Notes under the pieces: model-generated | The model's input: only the letters and a program-made list of their open reading frames with translations | Told to the model about the DNA's origin: nothing | Databases searched by the model: none | In this document: in pieces, positions 11,811 to 22,129 of the stretch | Layout: each line of letters opens with the position of its first letter | How positions within the stretch are numbered: position 1 is the first letter of the stretch | Assembly (NCBI RefSeq): GCF_963169125.1 | Contig: NC_084798.1 | Span: 169,847,980-169,911,979, forward strand | Source: Humulus lupulus | Taxonomy: Eukaryota > Streptophyta > Magnoliopsida > Rosales > Cannabaceae | DNA: 64,000 nucleotides | Direction: 5' to 3' | Translations under genes and position numbers: made by a program

Positions 11811-12643
11811 GTTTCTAACCAAACAAAGCAAAATAATAAAAATGATTCATTTTCATTCCATTCTCCCAATCAAAATGGCCTTACTCATTATTGTGAATCA
11901 ATGTAAATTACCCGCATTTTCTAGTGAGATTTGGACACATCATCGTCGAAGAAGAACGATAATGACACATATACCTACTTAAATCTCATTAAAAATTTAG
12001 TGCAATAAAAAATGGGAATTTAAAAAAATACTTAAAATTTATTAAAAAAATACTAAAAATATAGAATTTGGAAAAAATTACAAAAATATAGAGGGGCATA
12101 ATCATAAATACGGAGTATTTTTATTTGTAAATAATATAGTTTCTTTGTAAATAAAGTTTGCAATTTTGTAACTATATATTGTAATTTTGTAAACAATATA
12201 CACATACTAAATAGAAAACTGTAATAAGCAGTAATAGACCTGTTATAAACTATTATCCGTATTTTTGTAATAATTGTAAAATTTTGCAATTTTCAAATTT
12301 TTTAAAAAAAAATTTACCATGCTATGTGTAATTTTTCCATAAAAATCAATAATATAAATTTAAATGAGAAAAAAAATATTTTTTAAGACTTTCATTTGTT
12401 AATCTTATTTCAATTATTTCAAAAATTTACGTACTTTTAATTTTTATATTTACTTTGCTTATGTACACTATTAACTCAATATAAATTTTAAACATAAATT
12501 ATATATAGTAAATCATAAATTTTGTTCTATTAATTAATTTTTAAATATTAATAGTCGATTTACCTTCAATAGACCATAAGTGTTTCATATAAATCAATTT
12601 TTTTTATTATTATTATAGCATAATTTTTAATATATATATTTAT
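11811..12643. other. AT-rich intergenic stretch
   Basis: Poly-A/T runs and scattered short frames only. Nothing supports a gene or a defined repeat. The copia element to its right duplicated TTTAT at 12639-12643. Confidence 0.5.
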
Positions 12644-13176
12644 TGTTGTAAACAGACAACACAAACTCAAAGCATACAAGTATAAAATCTTAATACACAA
12701 CTAACAAAAGAACTAAGAATCAATAAGAAAACACAAGGAAGAATGAATAAGAACACAACCAATTTTATATTGGTTCGGACAACAATATGTTGACCTACTC
12801 CAGTTTCCTCCAAATGAGGTTCCACTAAGATTATAATCTCAGTTACAGCCTACTGCTTTAATAAGCCAAAAGCTTGACACAACACCTTTACAAGTGAACA
12901 ACTCCAAGCAAGAACCAAGACCTCTTTTACAATACAAGTTCTTGAACTTTCTCTCTCAAGACTCTCAACTCTCTCTTGTTCATTTACAAGTTCACTCAAC
13001 GTGTTTCCCAAACTCACTCAATCTCTGAAATTCTCTCTCAAAAGAACTGAACCCAGGCCTTTAAATAGAAGTAGTGGCAGCTAAAACATTTGTAACAAAA
13101 ATAAATAACTTAATGACAGCTGGTAGTTAAGTTAGTTAAGTGGCATGGTTAGATTAGTAAGGATTATTATACTACA
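12644..13176 (-). repeat. 3' LTR of copia element
   Basis: TGTTGTAAAC... to ...ATACTACA on the plus strand, the same length as the partner at 17307-17839. Minus-strand reading starts TGTAGTATAATAATCC. Confidence 0.9.
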
Positions 13177-13236
13177 AATTTCATCTTAATCCTTATAAAC
13201 TAACCATTTACCTCAAAAGGAAGATAGATACTCAAA

Positions 13237-14330
13237 CTATTCGGTTCCAACATTCATAAGTTTCAGGCAATGTTGAAACTTATTCAAGTTGAGTATCTTT
13301 GTTCCTGCATCAGCAGGATTCTCTTCAGTTGGAACTTTGTCAAGTTCTATAGTGCCTTCTTCAATCTTGTCTCTTATAAAAAATAAATGGGCATCTATAT
13401 GCATGGACTGTTCATGATACCCTCAGTTTTCGCATAAGTGTATGGAGGATTAATTATCTGAAAAAATTCTGACCTTACCTTTGAAAATCTTGATCTCTTC
13501 AAGTATTCCCTTGAGCCATACTCCTTCTTTGAAATCTTTGGTAGTAGCTATAAATTCAACTTCAGTAGTCGATAATGCTACAATCGGTTGCATTTGTGAT
13601 TTCTAAGTGATACAACATCCATTAACAAAGAAACAGTAGGAAGTAAGAGACTTCTGAGTGTCTTTGTTTGATGCATAGTCAACATCAACATAGCCTTCTA
13701 ACTTAGTTGTCTTACCAACTCTTTTGAACTCTAAACCAAGCTTCAAAGTAGTTTTTAAGTATCTGAGTAACCACTTCAATCCTTTCCAGTGATCTTCTCC
13801 GGGATTAGCCATGAATATGCTTAAAACACTAACAGAATAAGCAATGTCTGGTCTGGTACACATCATTGTGTACATGACACTACCAATAGCTTTGGCATAG
13901 GGAACCTTAGACATCTTTTCTTTTTCAACTTCTGTAGAAGGTGATTGGTTAAAGATTAAATCGAAATGTACACCTAGATGGAAATTAACATCTTTGGAAT
14001 AAGCCATATTAAACTTGTTCACCATAGAGTTCAAGTAGTGAGATTATGATAGCTTCAACTTGTGAGCTTTCCTATCTCTCAAAATATCAATACCAAGAAT
14101 CTTTCTTATTTTTCCCAAGTCTTTCATCTCAAATTCTCCATTTGAAACCTGTTTGAGTCTTCTGATCTTTGCTGAATCATTTCCCATGATGAGCATATCA
14201 TCAATATAAATGAGAAGAAATGTAGGTGACTTAGCTCCAATGTTAGTATAGTATAAGCATGTGTCGAACTTGGATCTAATATATCCAACCTTGGTTACAA
14301 CTGAGTCAAAATTCTTATACCATTACCTAG
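13237..14330 (-). pseudogene. copia RT C-terminal part and RNase H
   Basis: The longest open piece (13603-14034) shows the copia thumb/connection signature (IGSVMYTMMCTRPDIAYSVS), then HWKGLKWLLRYLKTT and an RNase H segment with DVDYASNKDTQKS. Reading continues brokenly to about 13237, where the typical NPADAGTK tail appears. The RT active-site region is near 14190-14215, where the frame reads YIDDMLI. RNase H would remove the RNA template during reverse transcription. Several stops and frame changes separate the pieces. Confidence 0.8.
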
Positions 14331-14334
14331 GAGA

Positions 14335-14650
14335 CTATTTTAGGCCATAAATTGATTTTTTAAGGAGACATACCAGTTGAGTTCCGTGAGATTCCATCTT
14401 GAATCCTTTGGGTTGGTCCATGTATATTGTCTCCTCTAGTTTTCCATTCAAAAAGGAAGTCTTAACATCCATTTGTTCGATTTTCCAGTCATGTTGAACA
14501 GTTAGAGCTAGCATCATTCTAATGGTCTTCATTTTAATGACTATCGAGAAAATTTCAGAGTAGTCAATGCCTTCAACTTGAGTGAAACCCTTAGCCACTA
14601 GCCTTACTTTGTATCTTTTCGCATCCCTTGGGGTTAAGCCATCTTTTAAC
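14335..14650 (-). pseudogene. copia reverse transcriptase N-terminal part
   Basis: The frame contains AKGFTQVEGIDYSEIF, then MDVKTSFLNGKLEETIYMDQPKGF, the signature of copia RT fingers and palm. The first catalytic Asp is in MDVKTSFLNG. It stops at 14335 within a segment that should continue toward the active site, so the enzyme is not produced intact. The upstream linker to integrase (14745-15124) is charged and poorly conserved, as usual. Confidence 0.85.
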
Positions 14651-15101
14651 TTGTAAATTCATTTTCATCCAACAAGCTTTTGGTTTTTAGGTCTAGGAAC
14701 AAGTGTCTAAGTGCCATTCTTCCTTACTGACTCAATTTCTTCACTCATAGCTTCCATTTCTTAGATTGTTGACATTCAATGGCATCCTTGTAGCTTTTAG
14801 GTTCTGAATTGTCTGAGTTGTTCATCACTGAAAGTGCATAAGCTATAATGTCAGCTTCGGCATACCTTGCGGGTGGTCTAATTTCTCTTCTTGATCTATC
14901 TCTTGCCAATTGATAGTTATCTTGAGTCTCATCTCTTGAAGTACTTGGACTACCATGCTCTTGTTCCTCTTGGTCCATTTGTTCTTTAGTTGTAGAGCTA
15001 GCTTGAGTGAGTTCCATTTCAATCTTGTTTGCATCATTTTTGGTAGTTTGTTGTCCTGCATCATCAAAAGAAACACCTTTATCATTTCTTTTAAAAGGAA
15101 A

Positions 15102-15872
15102 TCAAGATTCATTAAAAATGACATCTCGGTTGGTTATGAATTTATTAGTTTCTAATGATAAACGTCTATAACCTTTCACACCATCAGGATAGCCTAAACA
15201 GATACATTTTATGGACCTTTTTCCAAGCTTATCTTCTATGTTATGAGCATAGGCCGAGCATCTAAAATTTCTAATATGTGATAAGGATGGATTTTTACCA
15301 GTCCATTTTTCTTCAGGGGTTATAAACTGAATCACTCTACTTGGACTTCTATTAATCAAATAGCTTGCATTATAAAGCACTTCACCCCAATACTTTTTAC
15401 TCAAACTAGATTATATCATGAGGCATCTAACTTTGTTTAGCAAACTTTTGTTCATCCTCTCAGCAACTCCATTTTGCTGAGGGGTATTGACAATAGTTCG
15501 ATGTCTTAGAATGCCATAATCAGAACAAAGTTTTTCAAACTCTTGGTTAACAAATTCAAGACCATTATCTGTCCTAAGAGTCTTTATCCTTAAATTTGTT
15601 TGGTTTTCAACTAGAGTTTTCAAGATTTTAAATTTATCCAAGCATTCACTCTTTTGTTTGAGTAAGTATACCCAAATTTTTCTACTGAAGTCATCTACAA
15701 TTGACAAGAAATACAAGTTACCTCCCTGAGTTGGTGTTCGGCTAGCTCCCCACAAGTCCAAATGAATGTATTCCAATGGCCTTGAAGCTTTGTAAGTGTT
15801 GGAACTAAACTTTAATCTGTGTTGTTTTCCTTTCACACACATTAAGTTTACATGAGTATAGTTAAAAATCAT
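15102..15872 (-). pseudogene. copia integrase core and C-terminus
   Basis: 15411-15872 reads HLDLWGASRTPTQGGNLYF, then IVDDFSRKIWVY, TDNGLEF and QQNGVAERMN: the copia DDE integrase core with both Asp and the Glu visible. 15102-15404 continues with the GKKP-type insert motif (WTGKNPSLSHIRNFRCSAY) and the polyprotein's YRRLSLET segment. A stop at 15408-15410 separates the two. The product would join the cDNA to host DNA. Confidence 0.9.
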
Positions 15873-15920
15873 ACCTTGTTTGGGGAGCTCTACATGTCCT
15901 TGTTCACTTATGTGTCCTAA

Positions 15921-16445
15921 TCAAGTATGCCAAGCTACAAAATCCGAGTTCACTTTCTTTACTATTGCAATTTGTCCATGAAGTATTGTTTCTCCATCAA
16001 GATGATTCAACCCATGTTTCTTGACACTTTTGAGCACAACTAGAGAGCCTTTAATGACTTTTATGGTTCCTCTAGTAGAATTGTACTCATAACCTTCATC
16101 ATCCAAAGTACCAAGGGATATGAGATTTCTTTTCAAATCTAGTATGTGCCTTACTTTGTTGAGAACCTTTAAAGTACCATCAGACCCCTTAAGAGCAATT
16201 GAACCTATTCCAACAACATTGCATTGATGGTCATTCCCCATAATAAATTCTCCTCCATTTAGTTCTTGATAATCCATAAACCATTCTCGGATTGGGCACA
16301 TGTGGTATGTACACCTAGTGTCAAGAACTCAATCTTGTGAATCTCATTTTGGGGAGACACAACAAACATCTCCATCTGAACTGTAAGGATCATCAACTAA
16401 TGTTGTAGAATCTGAGCCTTTATTGCCTTCATCTTCTTTTCTCCT
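15921..16445 (-). pseudogene. copia protease and GAG-pre-integrase segment
   Basis: Upstream pieces read LDTRCTYHMC, where LDTGCSxHMC is expected; the glycine next to the catalytic Asp is replaced. Then MGNDHQCNVVGIGSIALK and LRLI-type segments lead into HGLNHLDGETILHGQ, the region before integrase. The start codon-like position at 16301 is internal to the polyprotein. The protease would be inactive even without the stops. Confidence 0.75.
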
Positions 16446-17228
16446 TTTCTTTTATTCCCAGCAATGTTTCATATAATGACCATCCTTCCCACAGTGATGA
16501 TACTTTCTTGTTTCTTTTGGTCTTGATTTGGATCTTGAATGGTGTCTCGGATAAATTCTGAATGGTCTTTCTCTTTAAGATCTGCCTCGAACAATAAGAC
16601 TTTCTTCAGATCTTTGTGATTGAGTTCTTGCTGCCTTCTCCCAAGTTAATTCAGCATCTCTTGACCTTAAGTCACTCATAACATCTTCAAGTGTTAATGA
16701 TTCTCTATTTTACATTATCACAGTTCTAAACTCTTTGAACTAATCAAGCAAACTGTTAAGAAGTATCACAACTTGATCTTCTTCTTTGATATCCTCTCCC
16801 ATATTTCCCAAGCCAATAACAATCTTGCTCATTTCATCAAAGTTCTGCTCTAATGACATCATAGCATTCATCTTGAAAACATACAATTTCCCTTTCAAGA
16901 AAATCTTTGTAGTAGTAGCTCTTGTCATGTAGAGTTGTTTGAGTTTCTTCCACAAACCATGAGCTGTTTTTTCGCCAATTACTTGTCGATGAACATTGTC
17001 AGAAAAGTTCATCACAATTACTGATCTTGCTTGCTTCATTATCAAATCAGATTCATCCTTTTTCTCTGCATCAGGTTTCGTCTTAGTAGACTTGTCTTCC
17101 ATTTTCTCTTCTAATGCTTAATCCAATTTCTGGTAGATTAGAATGGCCGTTATTTTTTCTCTCCACAAACTAAAGTCTCCTGAGAGATCAAATTTTTTAA
17201 GGCCGAATCTGGTTGATGAGGAAGCCAT
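16446..17228 (-). pseudogene. copia gag
   Basis: The minus-strand ATG at 17226-17228 opens MASSSTRFGLKKFDLSGD, the usual start of copia gag. An in-frame TAA follows at 17118-17120. The body (16740-17102) contains the family segment LWKKLKQLYMTRATTTKIFLKGKLY. The zinc knuckle near 16455-16503 reads HCGKDGHYMKHC, but the first Cys is replaced by Tyr. Gag forms the particle that packages the RNA. Confidence 0.85.
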
Positions 17229-17293
17229 TGATGCTTGATTTCTTAAACCTTGAATTCTTTAAACTTTGAGCCTTCAATGCTTAGCCAAACCTG

Positions 17294-17306
17294 GCTCTGG
17301 TACCAC
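17294..17306 (-). other. Primer binding site of copia element (initiator Met tRNA)
   Basis: On the minus strand, one base after the 5' LTR, the sequence reads TGGTACCAGAGCC. This is complementary to the 3' end of plant initiator tRNA-Met with one mismatch to the usual TGGTATCAGAGC. Confidence 0.75.
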
Positions 17307-17839
17307 TGTTGTAAATATAGTACACAAACTCAAAGCATACAAGTATAAAATCTTAATACACAACTAACAAAAGAACTAAGAATCAATAAGAAAACACAAG
17401 GAAGAATGAATAAGAACACAACCAATTTTATATTGGTTCGGACAACAATATGTTGACCTACTCTAGTTTCCTCCAAATGAGGTTCCACTAAGATTATAAT
17501 CTCAGTTACAGCCTACTGCTTTAATAAGCCAAAAGCTTGACACAACACCTTTACAAGTGAACAACTCCAAGCAAGAACCGAGACCTCTTTTACAATACAA
17601 GTTCTTGAACTTTCTCTCTCAAGACTCTCAACTCTCTCTTGCTCCCTTACAAGTTCACTCAATGTGTTTCCCAAACTCACTCAATCTCTAAAATTTTATT
17701 TCAAAAGAACTTAACTGAGGCCCTTAAATAGAAGTAGTGGCAGCTAAAACATTTGTAACAAAAATAACTAACTTAATGACAGCTGGTAGTTAAGTTAGTT
17801 AAGTGGCATGGTTAGATTAGTAAGAATTATTATACTACA
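17307..17839 (-). repeat. 5' LTR of copia element
   Basis: The partner of 12644-13176; same termini and length. It would hold the element's promoter. Confidence 0.9.
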
Positions 17840-17844
17840 TTTAT

Positions 17845-18260
17845 CATGAAATATATATATATAAGTTGATTTAAATGTAAATAACTGATTTTAAAATAGA
17901 TTATTAAGAAAAAAAATCTTTGAATTAATGTATTAAAATAGATTATATTTATTTATAAAGAGTACTATGTTCTTCAGGAAAATCATATATTTATTTAAAG
18001 TTTTATTTTTTTAAATAAACGAAGAAAGAAATTTAAAAAATTGATATTTATACAATGTATAAAGGTGCAAAATGAAAGACTAAAAAGGCTTACTATTAAT
18101 AAGAAGTATTTTTATTTGTTACAATAAAATTATTTTGCACTAACAATAATGTGTACATTATACATAATTTATGTGATAATTTTTACACAGAGTGGTGTAA
18201 TATATAGGGAATTTGTCATATTTATGGCTTTGTATATTAAATTTACATATATATATATAT
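17845..18260. other. AT-rich stretch ending in an (AT)n tract
   Basis: Nothing recognisable apart from the dinucleotide run 18247-18260, the site where the large Tat element inserted. Confidence 0.5.
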
Positions 18261-18957
18261 TGTTAACCAACATTTTGGTCAGTGACACTGAATCAAATTG
18301 AACGATAGTAAATAATTTAAAGAGTTGAATTCAAGTAAAACGACACTGAGAATTTATAGTGGTTCAACCACAAGAGTTGGTAATAACCTACATCTACTTG
18401 CACTTTTATTAATCAAGAAAGGGTCTCAGACTCAAGATCAAGAAGAACAAGGTTCAATTGAGTTTCCTAAGCTTGAGAGAGAATACCGTTTGATAGGGAT
18501 TTTGTATGTAAAATGATCTTAAAAAAACTATGACTATGAGAGATGTCTATTTATAGAGTCTCTTAGTTGGCCATGAGCCTTACAAGTATGATCTAGGCCT
18601 TACACGTGTAGTGTAGATTTATTACAACTTATTACATACTAAAAGAATTCAAAAAATACATTTGGATACCGTTGACATAAATATTCCTTCAAATTAGGAT
18701 CAATCTTGTTAGTTGACATGTTATACAAGTAGGATCCACCTTCGAGCAGCTTTATGTGAGTAGTATACCTTCGAGCGAGCTATTATGTTCGACTAGCAAT
18801 CTTTGTGTAGTTTCAATATCTTCAAGGCAAATAGCTCCATTCGTGTTGATAGAGCACACTCGAGCAGCTCATATGGTTCAACCAATTCTCGCCAAATCTC
18901 TACTTCCACGTGTCCTCTTCATATGTCACATCATCATGTCCAATTTTGGGTTAAATA
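18261..18957 (-). repeat. 3' LTR of large Tat element
   Basis: Starts TGTTAACCAAC and aligns to 47760-48455 along its length, including AATTTATAGTGGTTCA and TGATCTAGGCC. The last two bases are TA instead of CA. A minus-strand TATAAATA lies at 18548-18555. The PPT (minus strand GTGAGGACAAA) lies at about 18958-18968. Confidence 0.9.
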
Positions 18958-19217
18958 TTTGTCCTCACGTTTATCTTAGTGCGACCAGTACTAGATAAAT
19001 TTGCATGCTTCGACCAGGCTAGTACCTTTTCAAACTCTGACACACTAAAAAATGAAGTACCACTTTTACAAGCAATGATGATACTTTTTGATAAAGTAAG
19101 TGGCGTTTTTGGCTTTCCAATGCACATTGTAAGCCTATGCGCCTAACGTCACATCATCTCAAAAATCATGATGATTTTTTTCTTGATGACTTCAGCTGTT
19201 CGCCTGCGGGCAGGGGC

Positions 19218-19330
19218 TATATACAGCCTTGTTCCTCTTCACCTTCTTCAGATTTTTTCCAAAATTTCTCTCTCTTTAAAATTCTCTCAAATTCGAAGCT
19301 CTTGCCCTTCCTATCTTTAAATTTATACCC
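19218..19330 (+). promoter_or_regulatory. Candidate promoter of the antisense gene
   Basis: TATATA at 19218-19223 is followed by a CT-rich patch (TCCTCTTCACCTTCTTCAG) and more Y-rich leader, the arrangement of plant core promoters (TATA plus Y patch). It lies inside the internal region, next to the 3' LTR and pointing toward the antisense gene. A donor-like CAAGTAAG follows at about 19353-19360. It is inferred from sequence form only. Confidence 0.4.
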
Positions 19331-19439
19331 CATTTTTCTTCAAGATCATCATACAAGTAAGTTCCTCAATCACTCTCTTGTGATTCTCCTTTTTTCTTTG
19401 TAATTTCTTGCAAAATCTATTGCAGTTGTGAACTTTTCA

Positions 19440-21753
19440 TGTAACGTCCCAAAAATAGTAATAAGGTTCGGTGCCTTGATTAGCGTGTCGGGAGGACATA
19501 ATTGGATATATGTGTGTGATTAATTGATTAAATGTGTGACTACGTGACATACATGTTTTATATGACAATATGAATATATATATATGCATGTTTATGTGTA
19601 TTAAATATGCATGTGGGCCCATTCTTGTTTATAAAGGCAAATTTGTAATTTTGGCTCATTGAGGGCATAAATGTGATTATATGTGTTAAATAATTGAGGC
19701 CACATTATTATGTGGATATATTTGCAGTATTCGGCTTGAAGCAATCCTAGTGAGCGGATTAGCGAAATAGTCACAACGGGGTTTAATACCCAACTCGGGG
19801 TGAGCATAGGGGTATCTTGGGAAATTTAACATATATTTGGGATTTATCGAGTAGCATGTAAGTATTTCATAATTAGTTGGACATGTCAGGATTAATTGGG
19901 AATTTGTAGGATGAATCAAGGGATTTGTGGGAAACGAGGCAAATGACTGTTTTTCCCTTATGGGCAATAAAGGGTTGAGTTATCACTAAGGGCATTTTGG
20001 CCTTTATGTTAGGGGATATAGTTAGGAAAAGTTTCAGAGTTAGCTAGAAGCATCAAGAAAACACCTCTTAGCAGTTCTCTTTCTCACTCTCACGTTCTTG
20101 TCTCTCTCTATCTTTGTGTGACTTGGAGGCTTAGGAAGATTGCCAAGGAAAAGGGCTTAGGAATTGAGCTGGGAATTTGGGGAATTAAGCTAGGAGCAGG
20201 CAAAGGAATAGCTGAGGATCAAAGCTATCACTAAGGTAAGATTATAGGCCCTAATCTGTTGAATTCTTGTTTGGTTTGGACATGCTTAGGGATGCTTAAG
20301 TTAGTTTTGATTTTGGGATTTAAGGAAGTTTGAGCTAGTGATATAGGCCATATTTGTTGTTTGTAAGGTGGTATTGAGAGTCTTGGACTTAATATTGGCT
20401 TAGGTATATGTTTAAGTTGAATTTTGTGGCTTTGGTTTGGGGGAAAATACAGAAAGAAGCTAGGATTTTCGGGTTCGCGAGGGCGCGCTACGACCCTATT
20501 CATGGGCATCGCGACCCGCATGACCCCAGAAGCCCTGAGGGGCTTGTTGTTTCGTAGGCGCACCGTGGCCCTAAAGGGCAAGTCACGACCCACCTACCCT
20601 TGAGATTTGGGGCAAGCGCCTCTGACTTGGGGGCGCATCGCGACCATTAGGGCCAGGTCGCGACCTACCTTAGCAGCCTTGGCCAAATTGGGTTTTTGGG
20701 ATCGGGAATCTAAACCTAAGTGTTCGGGAAGAGTTATACTACCTGGTTTGGTAGAACTCGAGGTCCCGAAGGCTGGTACATTATTTGTAAAGAATTTATT
20801 TGGGTTGGATTTTAATAGTTATCTATTTTCTCTTGTGACTAGGGTTACCGTTAAGGATAGGAATCGAGGATCGTGCTCGGGACTGCTATACATCTTCAGC
20901 TCGGGATCTGAGGTAAGAAAACTGCATTTGAGTTGTGAATGGGGCTGAGATCCCCTGTAAATGAACATGTAAGAGATTATAAATGTATTTGTGATTGGAG
21001 ATATCGGGATAGGCATGTTAGTTTGTGCTTCTTTTGATTGCGTGTTTCGCAACCTGTATATCTGTTATGTTTGACGTGAAAGTTTGACCTAAGGGAGTCG
21101 GGGCTGATGTTAAGCGTGTTGAACGCAGCTCGGCCTAAGCGAGCCGGGATCAGCTAAATAACTAGAGGGCTTAGCCTAAGGGCATTGACACCTAAATAAT
21201 TGTATTAATATTGAATTATATGTCTAGATTAAACTGTTTAGTGTTGCCTAGCTTATTGTTTATATTCTACTGTTGATTAAACTGGTTGATCTAAGTTTAT
21301 TGTGCATTTACTATCATTATCTATGCTTGTTGAGTTTAGTTTTCTTGCTGAGCCTTGGCTCACGGGTGCTACGTGGTGCAGGTAAAGGAAAGGGAAAGCT
21401 GGACCAGCCATGAGTTGGAGAGCTTTGAGGGCGGTGTGTATATTGGCAGCTGCTCGACTGCCACGGCCGAGGGATTTACAAGGACTAGAGCCAAATTTTC
21501 TATTTTGCCATTTAGACTGGCTTCAATTGTATCAACTTTTGAGGGGTTGTAATCGCCTTATAAACCTTACTTTTTGGGATCCCATGTACCAGCTCATATT
21601 TTAATGAAATTTCTTTACTTTATGATCAAAAAAATTTAATCCTAACATGTCGGTTGACTTTAGAAACACATTTATTTCTAAATGACTTGTTTAGCAAGTC
21701 TTGCACTATTTATAATACACAGTGTAATGGTCTTGGTTACCCAGGGTGTTACA
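19440..21753 (+). mobile_element. Solo Tekay LTR, TSD TTTCA
   Basis: TGTAACGTCCC... to ...CCAGGGTGTTACA, 2,314 bp, with TTTCA immediately before (19435-19439) and after (21754-21758). There is no internal sequence. It carries the GC-rich module (20469-20690, several CGCGACC/CGACCC words) and the conserved CACGGGTGCTACGTGGTGCA block at about 21361-21380. It is inserted in the leader/intron of the antisense gene of the Tat element. Confidence 0.95.
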
Positions 21754-22129
21754 TTTCATTTTCGAGTTCATGGTGTTCTTGAGAAAACTGTGAATATTTT
21801 GTATTTTACTTGAAAAACTGTTGATTTTTTGGGAAAATTGGTGTTTGGGAAGTAGGAAAATGAACTCTAGACTTCAGGTATGTTTGATTGTGTGTTTGAT
21901 GCTAGGAAAATTTGTAGAATCGAGGAAATTTTTTTATTTGTAATCTTTGGAAAAATAGTGGGAATTTTCCCTCCAAAAGGTAAGCGAAATGGTTTAAGAA
22001 AAACCTTTTTAACTGTATTTTGGATCTATTTTTATGCCTGGTCGAGTAAAGATCGTGTTTATTCAAGCAGCACATTCTATTTAGGCACACATATGCTAGT
22101 TGGATAATTCAATTCCCCTTTCTTTTTTA

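Larger units (their letters stand above)
12644..17839 (-). mobile_element. Ty1/copia retrotransposon (Tork/Tnt1-like), defective
   Basis: This is a 5,196-bp element with two 533-bp LTRs and a perfect TTTAT target duplication (12639-12643 and 17840-17844). Gene order on the minus strand is gag, protease, integrase, RT, RNase H, which defines copia. About 20 substitutions separate the LTRs by eye, near 4%, so the insertion is moderately old. All coding blocks contain stops or frameshifts. The sublineage is judged only from motifs and size and could be wrong. Confidence 0.9.

Noticed and set aside
18756..18998. 80-codon plus-strand frame in the Tat 3' LTR (related frame at 48254)
   Set aside because: It occurs in both LTRs with differing ends and no conserved protein features; LTRs of this group are non-coding.
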